From Engraulis encrasicolus (Eukaryota > Chordata > Actinopteri > Clupeiformes > Engraulidae): a stretch of DNA of 64,000 nt. The position numbers and the translations under genes are program-made. The notes below the pieces were generated by a model. It was given only the letters and a program-made list of their open reading frames with translations, ran no database searches and was not told the origin of the DNA. Shown here one piece after another: positions 12,319-23,496 of this stretch (its first letter is position 1; each line of letters begins with the position of its first letter). The stretch is from contig NC_085857.1 in assembly GCF_034702125.1 (NCBI RefSeq), forward strand, positions 51,077,278-51,141,277, read 5' to 3'.

Positions 12319-15065
12319 GAAGCCACAAAAGATCTGAATATGAAGAACATGATTTCTCTGACGATGGACGGGCCAGCAGTGATCTGGAAGTTTGTGAACC
12401 TCCTCCAGCAGGAGCATGGGGAGCAACATGGGGGAATTTGACTCCACATTGTTGGCAGCTGCAGCCTACACACCTTGCACAACGCCTTCAAGGGAGGATT
12501 TGATGCGTGGCAAGTGCAGAAGGTCCTGAAGGCTCTACACTATCTGTTTCACATCGCCCCAGCTAGGAGAGAGGACTTCTCATCAGTGACCTCGACGGCA
12601 ACATTTCCTTTACCCTTTTGTGGTCATCGTTGGTTGGAGAACTTGCCAGCTGTACAGAGAGCGTTGGACATTTGGCCCTCTGTCCAGAAGTTTGTCGACC
12701 AGGTTGGTGTAAACTTTCTGATTCCTGTATATTTTACGGCATTTTAGGAATTTATTATTGCTCATATTATTGCTATATGTATGCTATATTGCTATATCCG
12801 CCAGGAATGTGTGTATGCGGCAACCTCCAGAGCTGGTGTGTGAATGTGGGAAAGTGTATGTGTGTATGTGCATTTTGATAGCGCAGGTTGTATTGTATTG
12901 GTTGTGTTGTATATTATGACCTTATGGCTCATGCCTTTTTCTCGTCTTCTTTTTTAATCTATTTTTTATTAGGTGAATTCAGTTCAAGGTGCCAAACCCA
13001 GGAACGTCATCATATGACGCCCTGTCTGAAGCTTGTCAGGATCCCCTTCTTCAGGCGAAGCTCCACTTTTTCATGGCACTGTCCAGAACTTTCCAACCCT
13101 TCCTGGAGAAATATCAGACCGATTCTCCAATGATGCATTTTCTTGGGAAAGATCTGGAGGATTTGATCAGCGTAATTTTATATTGTTAAAAAGAAAAATA
13201 CTCAACACAATTGAATGGCCATGTCACAACTGGTTTAACTTAAATGTTTTCTTTACAGTTTCTTCTAAAGCGCTTCATGAAGCGGGATGCACTGCCCACT
13301 TCTCCATACAAGCTGGCCAGAGTGGATGTCACTGACCGAACATTTTGGCACAGTCCAAAAGATGTCGACATAGGCATGGGTGCAGTGGTGGCCCTCAAGG
13401 TAGGGCGTCCAGTGTATCATATATTACATACATGTATACATTCACTATTACATAAGTGCATACATTAACCATTCCCAGATATTCACTAATACTCATCACA
13501 TTTCTCTGAAGATGTCAGGCTAATGGAGAATGTATACCTTTGTGTAGAATTTCACACACATGCTGTTGGTAAAATCTTTACTTCTGTTCATGCTAACTTG
13601 CTGCTGAACATTTTAATTTCTGAAGATTTAATGAAACTTTTTTTCTTTGTTAGGAGCTCACAAAAGCAGGCTCTGCAAGTGACCTCAGGGTACTGCAGTT
13701 CAATACTGACTGCTTGCATGCACTGTCAGCCATATGTAAGAAGATCATTGACAAGTGCCCATTGAAGTATGCCACTGTCCAGAACATGACTTGCTTGGAC
13801 CCAGCCAAAATGTGCAGCAATCCTGAAGACAGTCTCCGTAAAATGAAAGCCCTCATTCAGATGTTCGTTCAAGACAAACAACTGCCTGGCGGGATATCTG
13901 CTGGTAAATAATGGAAATAAGAATAGAATAGAAATGGACTGTTATCGTAATGACCCCTGTTATTTCTGACAGTGGGGCAGCTAAGTTAAGTAATTATTTT
14001 TGTTTTCTTTCAGGTGATATCGTTGCGCAACAGTTTGAGAAGTTCCTGTTCAACGAGGCCAAAGCTGAGCAGTTCATGTCATTTCGGCCCTCTGAGGACT
14101 CCAGAGTTGATGTCTTCCTGTGCCAGCATCTCCAGCCCTCTCCGGAACTGTGGTCATTCTGCCGATCCCTTCTTCTCTTGTCCCATGGACAGGCAGCAGT
14201 TGAGAGGGGTTTCTCTGTGAATAAGGAAGTGGAAGCCTGCAACATGTCGGAGGACACTGTAATTGCTCAGAGGCTTATATGTGATCACGTTAGGGTTTGT
14301 GGGGGGGTGCTTAAAGTGCCTCTAACTAGAGATGGGATTTATGGCTCTTTGACGGGATCCGGATCTTAGTGGCTTGTTCCTTTCAAAGAGCTGTTCAAAA
14401 AACTGTCTCTTTTGGCTCTTTTTAAATTATTTATTCAGTGTTAAGAATGTAATATTTTGACTCCACCTCAAGGTAATTTTGTCCAAACAACAACTGATTA
14501 TTCTCCTGCCTCTAAAGACCATTTTTGCCTCTCTTTGAGGCAAACAATTGTGTTTTTTCCCAAATTTAATTACTCTGGTCGAGGTCACGTGCTTAAAATG
14601 AATGAAAAATGAACGAAATAACGATCGAGTGGCTCCCCCAGCTGTGATCCGGTTCCCATCGTTCATTTCAGGGAGCCGTTCAAAAGAACCGGCTCGTTCA
14701 TGAACGACACACCTCTACCTCTAACAAAAGAGCTAATTGCGTACTGCGCTTCAGCACGTACCCGCTACCGACAGCACTTGGAGGATGAAAGGAAGAAAAG
14801 GGAATCGGAGGGACATTCCAAGAAGAGGTTCATCTGACCTTGAAGAATTTCGGAAAAAAGAGTGTGCATTGAGGAGGTGTGCAAATTACTAGAGCGTGAT
14901 GCAGACCGGTTGGCAGAGCAGGCTGAAAATGCGGCAGGAACAAAAATGGCCACCCTCATAACGAAATCAAACATGTTGAGAAGAAGGGCCAAAGAAAAAT
15001 GTGATGAGTTGAGGAAGACTAATGAAGAGATTGAGGCCAAAGTTGTGGAACTTAAGAAGACCTAG
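12319..15065 (+). pseudogene. hAT-transposase-derived multi-exon gene, broken
   Basis: Five exons are joined by good splice sites in agreeing phases: 12319-12702, 12983-13171, 13259-13399, 13654-13903 and 14014 onward. They encode a protein like the hAT-type transposase family found in many fish. Exon 1 has the ISLTMDGPAVIWKFVN block, IVGSCSLHTLHNAFKGG and a Trp-rich FPLPFCGHRWLEN segment. The last exon has the dimerisation-region signature AAVERGFSVNKEVE and then a basic coiled-coil tail (DERKKRES; from 14862 ELRKTNEEIEAKVVELKK). It is broken three ways: an in-frame TGA at 12439-12441, a 391-bp MITE inside the last exon at 14327-14717, and frame changes near 14835-14860. The BED-finger N-terminus was not found. 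The introns are unusual for a plain transposon and suggest either a spliced transposase or a former host gene. Confidence 0.7.
14327..14717. mobile_element. hAT MITE inserted in the hAT-derived pseudogene
   Basis: It starts TAGAGATGGG and ends CACACCTCTA, an imperfect inverted repeat. The host bases CCTCTAAC occur on both sides (14319-14326 and 14718-14725). Removing one copy and the insert brings the exon back into one continuous frame, so the insertion postdates the coding sequence. Confidence 0.85.
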
Positions 15066-15128
15066 ATTTGCACTACAATGTTCCTTGTCATGGAACTAAA
15101 ACCTAACTATGTTATGCACTGAAAAATA

Positions 15129-15252
15129 ATGTTCTTTGCACAGCTGAACTCTTGAGGTTCTTGCACTTAAATGTTCTTTGCACAGCTGAACTCTTCAGGT
15201 TCTTGCACTTAAATGTTCTTTGCACTGCTGAACTGTTGAGGTTCTTGGTAGT
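15129..15252 (+). repeat. 42-bp tandem repeat, about three copies
   Basis: The unit contains ATGTTCTTTGCACAGCTGAA followed by CTCTTGAGGTTCTTGCACTTAA. It lies just after the hAT-derived pseudogene. Confidence 0.7.
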
Positions 15253-15899
15253 TCTTTCATTTTTTTGGTTTTTCATGTTAAATGTTCATTGCTGTGATCC
15301 ACTTTTCCCAAATGAGTGTATAATTAATAACTTAGAAGACATGTGAAAAGATAATAAAAGAAAAACTTACATCAGACATACATATGTCATATCTTTATTT
15401 TTTTGGTCCCGCAACCATGGAATTAAATTCTGTCCTTGAGGTATTAAAAAAAGGTATGAAAAAGCATTACATTTGAACTGGAAAAATACACAGATACCCT
15501 GAATCAAGTAGATGAGGTGAAACTGTCGTGAATACGCACCCGGATATCCGGAGGACTCACTTCCGGCAGCGACTCACATTGGGTTGCTACAATCCTCAAC
15601 TCTCTTAGGAGCTCCACCCCCTCAACGACGGGGGGCAACAGCCATTCCATCAGTATTTTATTGCCATTCCGAGCCTTTTAAACATTGTTACAAATACTTA
15701 AAGGCATGTGAACAACGTTCTAACTCTACTGACATTTGTAACAATGTTGCTACACGAGTGGAAAGTGGAAAGTGACAGCGCAATTTACAGGATTAGTGAA
15801 CAATGGTCAAACAACGGTCCAAATGCCCTTTAAGGTAGGGTCTGAGATCTTTGAAAAACAGTTCCTGCAAGCTGGAAAAATGGTTCCTACAATAAAACT

Positions 15900-16046
15900 T
15901 CAATGTCGGAATGGCGGTATGTAACCCTCAACGACCACCCCGACTGCCTCTGGCTCCTGTGTGTCATCGGTATCTTCCTTAAGCACCACGTAGGTGCCCA
16001 TGGTGGTCTGGGCAATCTTCCTCTGTGCTTCTTCACCATTGTAGTC
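15900..16046 (-). pseudogene. C-terminal exon resembling the fish SAMD3-like family
   Basis: On the minus strand a TTTTTCAG acceptor leads into a 48-codon open exon that ends in TGA at 15900. It reads DYNGEEAQRKIAQTTMGTYV, an acidic stretch, then EAVGVVVEG. From memory, the multicopy teleost proteins annotated as sterile alpha motif domain-containing protein 3-like have a similar MGIYV...DVGIVIEG block near the C-terminus, followed by a longer LSYP-type tail that is absent here. The larger part of the same family lies upstream on this strand at 23497-25375, so both may come from one gene torn apart by transposons. Confidence 0.45.
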
Positions 16047-16135
16047 CTGAAAAAGATAAAACGGAGAAATTGATTATTGAATTCTACTCTTTTACTGAAA
16101 ACAGTTCACTGTGTCCATCTGTCCTGAGATAACTC

Positions 16136-18287
16136 CAGTGTTGCCAATTTAGCGACATTTTGCCGTCCCTGGCGACTAAAATCCACATCTAGCGACTTTT
16201 TGGTGCATCTGGCGACTTTTTAAAACATTCATTTTCAATGACAAAATCATTCATTTTCAACAGAATTATAACTCTACGCCGCCAAGCGTTTTCCATGGTT
16301 AACACATTGACTACTAGCCTGGGAACTCCCATACTGTCTTTAGTTCTACACAATCGTTTCGATCTGAAAGACTAATCTCACTTGTGATTAGGTCTGGTGT
16401 TGACCAGGCAAATTGACTACCAGGTGTTTTTTGAAATCTTAGCCCAAGACTCCCAGCCAGTTTCATCATTTTGTTGTCATTTTCTAACAGCCACCGACTA
16501 TTTTGTCTTAGACCTACAGACACCTGTTAGAGCTTGTTCAAAAGCTTTCTACTGTTTTTTTTTTTTTACGGCACCCTTCTATCTTTTCCATTCCGAAGTT
16601 ATTCTTCTTTAAGCGGCAGCTACTTTAGCGAAAAATGCCACTTTTCCTCATTAGAACTGAGAAAAAGGCTTTTTTGTCACGGATGCGCTCTTTGACTCTC
16701 CGAGTTTAAATTGAGGATCTAAATATATTTTCATGCCCCAAAGAGAAGACCAGTCGCCTCCAAGTTAACTATTTTCATGAAAAAACACCTGGATCACTTC
16801 TGTTTACTGCTAATATTATCACTGGAAGAGCTAGTCACTAGTGTATCCTGATGGACATGTCAGCCATTCAATAGCAAAAAGTAGATGCGCCGAAGTACAC
16901 TCACCAATGTCAGTTTCTGCTGCTGTGTTGTGCTTTTTTTTCCCTTCCCAACTCCTTATCCTTCTGTAGGCCTGTGTTTACGATAAGCTAGCAAAGCCCT
17001 GACAGGAAGCTAGGTATGTTTTGATTACCCAGGCTCCTTGATGTGACGTGAACAGGAAGTGTGCATGATTTCATTCGCTGTAATAACACTCAAAAATACT
17101 GCATTGTGATAAGTTGCACAGATGAAATATCCAAATAATGACTTTGTAGGAGTTTTGACTGTAGGTGTTTTCATGATCTATGTGAGTTCTGTTCATCACA
17201 TAATTATGGAAATCACACAGAACGCGCGCATGGGAAGTATTAACAGGTTTTCCCGTGGTTTGGTAGTCAGTGGCTACGGTTACATGATGTTTTTAAGTCC
17301 GATTTAATAAATGAGATTTAAATAGATCGGATTAAGAGTTATTTTGCGACGTGTATACATGGCACTTTCACTTAAATGCGATTAAACGTCTGGGGAAAAT
17401 AAAGCATTGCGATTGGACTGAGGACGCACGTGCTGAGTGAGCCAAATAAGGTGTAGGGGCGTGGTCGCAAAACCTCCGGGGAACTCTGTTTACTACTGGG
17501 ACAGAAGCTAATCTTCAGCCCGAAAATGAATTCCCTCAGTGGACTCAAGGCTGGAGGAATTCCCTTTGGGTCTGGTTCTTTCAAATGCTAGTTAGCACCC
17601 ACCTAGCTTAGAAAAAGGAACTGGTGAAAGGGTGATGTGGAGTAACTTTGGTGTGCTTCATTACTTCGTGGGGCACTTTTACATCAATATATGGACGCCA
17701 CAACATTTAAAGTCGCTTAAGGACTTTAAATTAAGCAAAACTTTCACGTGAAAGTCAACAGGAAATGCCGCCATTTTTTTCTCACTGGCAAAGAGCACGG
17801 GCTCTTGGCGCCATCGTGTGGTCAATGAGCATGCGTGGAACGACTGGATTTATTGTAATTCTGAATAAAAGGTTACATGACAGAGGAACGTGTTTAATCG
17901 GATTTAAAAGAGGAATAAACCACCCACTTTAATCGGACTTAAGTTTAAATCAAAATAAACTTAAATCCTGTTCGGTAAGTGTTTACATGATATTTTTAGA
18001 GTGGAATTAAGTTTTAATCAGATTTAAAGTGAGTTAAATCGGACTTAAGTGTCTCATGTAAACGCATAGAATGTGTTAAGCAGGGCTGCAGATTAGCTCT
18101 GATCTCCTAACAGTGGCTAGACTGCCCTTTTGTACTGGGAACGAAGGCGTGTGGGCACATTTTCTAGAGATCAGCATGTCATGCGTGACGCTGTGATGCC
18201 ATACATAACGTCACAACGTTATCTAGCGATTTTTCAGCGAACCAACAGCGACTTTGGCTGATTTTTTTTTTTTTTTTTGCAATACTG
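16136..18287. mobile_element. Transposon with CAGTGTTGCC ends, probably hAT
   Basis: It opens CAGTGTTGCCAATTTAGCGAC and closes with GCGACTTTGGCTG, a T run and GCAATACTG. The flanking octamers GATAACTC (16128-16135) and GATGAGCC (18288-18295) agree at only five of eight positions, so the target duplication is decayed or wrong. The ends resemble the MITE at 28770. Another inverted-repeat element is nested inside at 17272-18069. Confidence 0.55.
17272..18069. mobile_element. Inverted-repeat element nested in the 16136 transposon
   Basis: The left end reads GGCTACGGTTACATGATG followed by TTTTTAAGTCCGATTTAA. The right end has the complement: TTAAATCGGACTTAAGTG, then CTCATGTAAACGCATAG. It has no transposase. 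A related GGCTACGTTTAC start appears at 63950 and runs off the window. Confidence 0.6.
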
Positions 18288-18787
18288 GATGAGCCGACCC
18301 TGCCTCTGGTCTACATGAATGACCTCAGAGCCAAGTTGTTCCATGTGCTCCTCATTTATAAACACCTGAGTGACTACATAAATGCCACAAGTGCAGTTAC
18401 AAAAAAGTAAACATGACTTTTCTATCTAGATCAAAGGCATGGTCACACCTGGAGCACTTCACCATTGACAGATATCTTCAATCCAATATTTTCCTTTCGC
18501 CGGGCCTCTCGTCAATAGAACCAATGTAAAAGTGGAGAGATCAATGTGTCGAAAGTGCTCCAAAGAGGTTACTACGCCTTTCAATATAGTGCCAAATTCT
18601 TCCATCTAGTTAGAAAACAGAGACTTTTCTCTTTTAATCCCGTCACGCAAGCTTGTCTAAACACGGAACACAAGTTGCAGGAAGAAAGATGCATGCTTAC
18701 TGGCGGCACCTCCCGTTATTACCAGGGGGTGTTAACTCACGGAACTTGCTAGTAGCCACAACTGGCTAACCCTAACCACGGGACGGG

Positions 18788-19440
18788 GTCAGCCCAATGT
18801 TCCCACGGCCCATTGGTCCCACATTGCTAAGACTTTTGCGTTTTTTCAAAATTAGGCCCAATGGTCCCACAGCCCATTGGTCCCACAGCCCATTGGTCCC
18901 ACATCACTAAGATTTTTTAATTTAATTTTAGGTCCGTTGGTCCCACAGTCCATTGGTCCCACAGTCCATTGGTCCCACATCACAAACACTTCAATGGGCT
19001 GTGGGACCAAGGGACCCACTAGTTTGACGCCCTCTCGGTACTTCACATGGTAATCAAACATTTCAAACAAGCAATTTAAGGTTAGGTTTAGGGTTAAGGT
19101 TAGGGTTAGGTTTAAGGTAAGGGTTAGGGTTAGGTTTAGGGTTAAGGTTAGGGTTAGGGTTTAGGTTTAGGGTCGTATGACGTAAGCGGTAAGTACCGAA
19201 AGGGCGTCGAATTAGTGAGTCCCGTGGGACCAATGGGCCTAAAAATTCAAATAAAAAAGCAATGTGGGACCAATGGGCTGTGGGACCAATGGACTGTGGG
19301 ACCAATGGGCCTAAATAATGAAAAAAAAGTCTTAGTGACGTGGGACCAATGGGCTGTGGGACCAATGGGCCGTGGGACCAGTGGGCTGTGGGACCAATGG
19401 GGCGTGGGAACAATGGTACGCTCGCCCACGGGACAGTGCA
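18788..19440. repeat. Palindromic 18-bp minisatellite element, copy 1
   Basis: The left half repeats CCCATTGGTCCCACAGCC and the right half repeats its complement, with a telomere-like core at 19076-19173 between them. Copy 2 lies inverted at 22239-22864 with the same order of variants, for example CTAAGACTTTTGCG near one end and GGTACTT..GTAA beside the core. Long ORFs over it only reflect the repeat period. Confidence 0.85.
19076..19173 (+). repeat. Interstitial telomere-like repeats
   Basis: Degenerate TTAGGG, TTTAGGG and TTAAGG units, about 16 in a row, at the centre of the palindromic minisatellite. The second element copy has the complementary AACCCTAA run at about 22518-22588. Confidence 0.8.
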
Positions 19441-19983
19441 AAATGAATGGGTGTCAATGGAGTTTTTTACCATTATAATTTTTGTGATTTTTTATATTTT
19501 TTTGTCCTGAAATATTAATATTAAGTTCGAAGCTAGAAATAATAAGACCCCATTTGAGTAGCGTTTCGATTATTTTGCGCCACTAGATTATTATATACTG
19601 GGTCACAAAGCTCAATTTTTATGGGTCCAAACCCATAAACATTAGCACGATGCTAGCGAGTACAGGTTGAAATCTTCTAACCTGCTGTAAAACTACACAC
19701 CTGAACGATTTGTCAATACAGCCTATTGTTAAACAACAGTCATAGTGCTTACCAGGAATGTTTTGTTGATAATATTTGTGACTGGAAATGGCAGTAGCAA
19801 TGTATTTAGCATGGGTTCCCCTTTCCATTCCATACATTTTCCCACATTGAAGGACTAGCCTACGCTTGTTACTGCAGTATGCATGCAAAGCTAACTGGCT
19901 ACAATGGGAACCAATGAGACTGAGCCTTCTCCCTGTGTTCTAATTTCTCTGTTATTACCAACTACTCTGAAGAGTAACACTGT

Positions 19984-21902
19984 GAGTGCGTTACAATATG
20001 CAGCCTTGCCTCCTCCACTTGTGCTTGTTTCCTCATACCAGGAAGTAATATGTCATGATGCCATCACTGACAACAGCGTTATATTTCAATCCCTACTAAC
20101 AATTTTTAGTTCTACGAAGGTTCCTGGAACACAAGCCCTTGGTTCCAGTTTAGTTCTGGGTACATCCCCAGAGAGTCATTTTTGGTTATTTTTCCATTCT
20201 CACTTGGTTGGCAGGAAAGTTTAATTTTCGTTCCTAGAATGTTATATGTGTAGTTCCCATTCCGTTCCCTTATTGTTCTCTCACCGTCACTTTATTCCTG
20301 TTCATGTCATGTTTGTTCCTTTGCCGTTCCCATATGGTTCCCTTAACCTTGTTGGTTGCATATTTGGTTCCTTAAACATGCTCCTGATGTTCCCCCAACC
20401 TTGTTTATTATTGTGAATGTGTTTTGGTCCTGCCCCACTATCTCTCACCATAGTTGAGGTACCCTGATCATGGTACTTAAGGACCTCCCATCCTCCACCA
20501 TCACTGAAACACCCTGCGCCTGGCATCAGTGTGGCACAATGCTGTCTTAGAATGATGATTAAAGTTGCTGAAAACACGTATGATGTCTATATTTTATACA
20601 TCGGTATATGCCATACTGTACCACAATGTGGGAGAACTATCAGCTGAGCATATATGAACACAATCTAGTGGGGATTAATACCAAATGTTTTCCTTAATGA
20701 AGTTTAAAGATAATCATACCATCTACATCAAGTGCACAATGGCGCAAGCAATGTAACATGTGCTGTTACTGACTAGCTCACAAAGCAAGGCACAAGATGT
20801 AGCTAACAAATGCCATAAGCCAAAAGCGCTATTAGCTTGCTTGCAAAGCAGTTAAACAAGCGCTATGCTGTGCCATGCTGACCAGCCAGCAGGCAGGCAG
20901 GCAAATAACTAAAGCACTCTGACAGCAGGTTTATATACAGGCTCAAGAGTACCATGTGACCAGATTGATTAGGAGTTTTTCAGGTGCAAGCAATTGAATC
21001 ATGATATACCAGCCCTAAGTAATTAGGTTTGGCCAGGCGCTGATGGACAGATTGGTTGTGAAGGGCCTGCTTGTTACCGGCAAAGGTGTAACAAGTTCTC
21101 AAGTTATTTCTTTCACTCACCACATCTTTTGTGTGATGTTGTCTGCACAGCCAAACCTTAGATCAACCCAACCAAGTTGAGTTAAATGAATGAAATGGAA
21201 TAAAAAAAATAGATTGTGTACATGATTAAATCTGGAGGAAATACTGTTACTAATATGTAGATTGTAGACGTATATGATTTAATCGGGTGGACAGTCATCA
21301 TTGCTTATGCTCTGAACAACACAGTATAAACAAAGTTGGGGGAACATCAGGAGCACGTCTAGGGAACCAGACGTGACCAGACCTATAATGTAACCATCAA
21401 GGTTATGGGAACCATATGGGAACGATGAGGGAACAAACATGAAAAGCAATAAAGGTACGGTGAGAGAACGGCGAGGGAATGGAATGGGAACCACACTTAT
21501 ATCGTTCTGGGAACTTAAATTAAACTTTCCTGGCAACCCAGTGAGAACCAAAACAGAACCAAAAATTACGTATCCGAAATGTATCCAGAACCGAACCGGA
21601 ACCAATGGCTGCTTGGTTTTTACTGTAACCAAAGGGAACGTTTCTAAGTGGTAAATTTTGGTTTGGTAATAACCCCAACCTTTAGAGAACCAAAAGTCAA
21701 ACGTTCTCTTTACGTTCTGTGTTACTAGGGATATCTTGCAAAAGCTCAATTGTAGAGTCTTTTTCTCATTTGCAATTGGGATGGTGAATGAAAAACAGTC
21801 CCTCAAAAGTTGTTGTGGCTAGGCTGACAGCTGGGGCCAGGAGACGGGGCGAGGAGACAAGCGCAAGTGGAGGAGGCAAGGCCGCATATTGTAACGCACT
21901 CT
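19984..21902. mobile_element. MITE split by a nested element
   Basis: Its ends, GAGTGCGTTACAATATGCAG at the left and the complementary GCATATTGTAACGCACT at the right, match the uninterrupted MITE at 30773-31066. The left half runs to about 20090 and the right half resumes at 21731. Confidence 0.6.
20091..21730. mobile_element. GGTTCC-rich inverted-repeat element nested in a MITE
   Basis: It starts CCCTACTAACA and ends TGTTACTAGGG. Both flanks are rich in GGTTCC/GGAACC words arranged as inverted copies, for example CCCATATGGTTCCC near 20328 and GGGAACCATATGGG... near 21409. The centre at about 20600-21270 is unrelated unique-looking sequence. I found no transposase. The 175-codon minus ORF at 21279-21806 runs through the repeat arms and is not convincing. 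Confidence 0.55.
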
Positions 21903-22238
21903 GTGCAACACAAACACGGCAAGACAAAAATGAGGTTTAACAATAATATTAATTTATATTAGGCCTAAATATCTTTAAAAATTCGCCGGAAAACCTAAAA
22001 CCTAAAACCCCAGTCCTGGTATCCACCCACCCCCAAATGGCGCAAGCCCCTAAACGTCCATAGTTCAGCGTGTTGGGCGAGACAGCAATGTTCATGGGCA
22101 TCTTCCGGATCAGCGGCAGGATCTTTCCAGCAGGCGGCTGGGGAGACAGGAAGAGGAGAGTGACGAATACTTGCTCGACATGCTCAATTTTAAATACTGT
22201 AGACTTCCAAAGTGTACAGGCACATCTGAAATCGGGAG

Positions 22239-22864
22239 CGTACCTATGTTCCCACAGCCCATTGGTCCCACAGCCCATTGGTCCCACGGCCCACTGGTCC
22301 CACAGCCCATTGGTCCCACAACCCATTGGTCCCACAGCCCATTGGTCCCACGTCACTAAGACTTTTTTTTCATTATTTAGGCCCATTGGTCCCACAGTCC
22401 ATTGTTCCCACAGCCCATTGGTCCCACATTGCTTTTTTATTTGAATTTTTAGGCCCATTGGTCCCACAGGACTCACTAGTTCGACGCCCTTTCGGTACTT
22501 ACCGCTTACGTCATACGACCCTAAACCTAACCTTAACCCTGATCCTAACCCAAACCCTAACCCTAACGCTAAACCCAACCCTAACCTTAAATCACTTGTT
22601 TGAAATGTTTGATTACCATGTGAAGTACAGAGAGGGCGTCAAACTAGTGGGTCCCTTGGTCCCACAGCCCATTGAACTGTTTGTGATGTGGGACCAATGG
22701 ACTGTGGGACCAACGGACCTAAAATTAAATTAAAAAATCTTAGTGATGTGGGACCAATGGGCTGTGGGACCATTGGGCCTAATTTTGAAAAAACGCAAAA
22801 GTCTTAGCAATGTGGGACCAATGGGCTGTGGGATCAATGGGCCGTGGGAACATTGGGCTGACCC
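22239..22864. repeat. Palindromic 18-bp minisatellite element, copy 2 (inverted)
   Basis: The same element as 18788-19440 in reverse orientation, with the telomere-like core as AACCCTAA units at about 22518-22588. The two copies make a large inverted repeat around 2.8 kb of nested elements. Confidence 0.85.
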
Positions 22865-23496
22865 CCTGAAATCGCTAGTTATTTAATCAAACCACTGCAA
22901 TCAGTACACATGACGATATAGGGTGCAAGCACAGCACTGCAAACGACACGTGTGTCGCGTTTCACATGGATGGGGCTGTGTAGTAAGGGGAAGTAAAGTC
23001 TGTTCATAACATTAGTAGGAGAAAGAGTGAGAGTGGGAGACACAAACAGCGTACGTGGAGCAGGCTAGGGCTTTTGACGCATGAGCACCAGGCAGACACT
23101 TTTCTTCGGGGGCAATGCGCGTCCTGCACTCCCCTGTCGTTCTCCGAAGTATTCTCCTCCCCAGCTCTGGTCGCAGAGTCCCACATCAGGCACAATGCCA
23201 GTCCGTTGAGCTGCCGGGCAATCGGAACATGTGCACGTCCATAGGACCATCGGTGTCTCATCCAGCCTCGCCCCTCCGGTTACTGGTAATGGCGTCGCCC
23301 CTGCCGCTGCACCTGCTCTTCCGGCGGACACGTCGCCCCTCTGGCCACTCTCTCTCACTGTTTTGTCTTCCTCCGGTGCTCCTGTCTGACTTGGTTTCAT
23401 GCCATATCAACACTCCTCCTTTTCATTACCAATCACATCTCACACCCACCCTGTTCCTCACCTGCAATCGTTTGTTTCAATTAACTATCCTGGACA

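Noticed and set aside
12439..12441. TGA in the hAT-derived gene as an intron or recoding site
   Set aside because: No splice sites or slippery sequence surround it, and the gene has other lesions.
19063..19478. ORFs over the ATTGGTCCCAC repeat (up to 209 codons in copy 2)
   Set aside because: The 18-bp unit is a multiple of 3, so frames stay open without selection.
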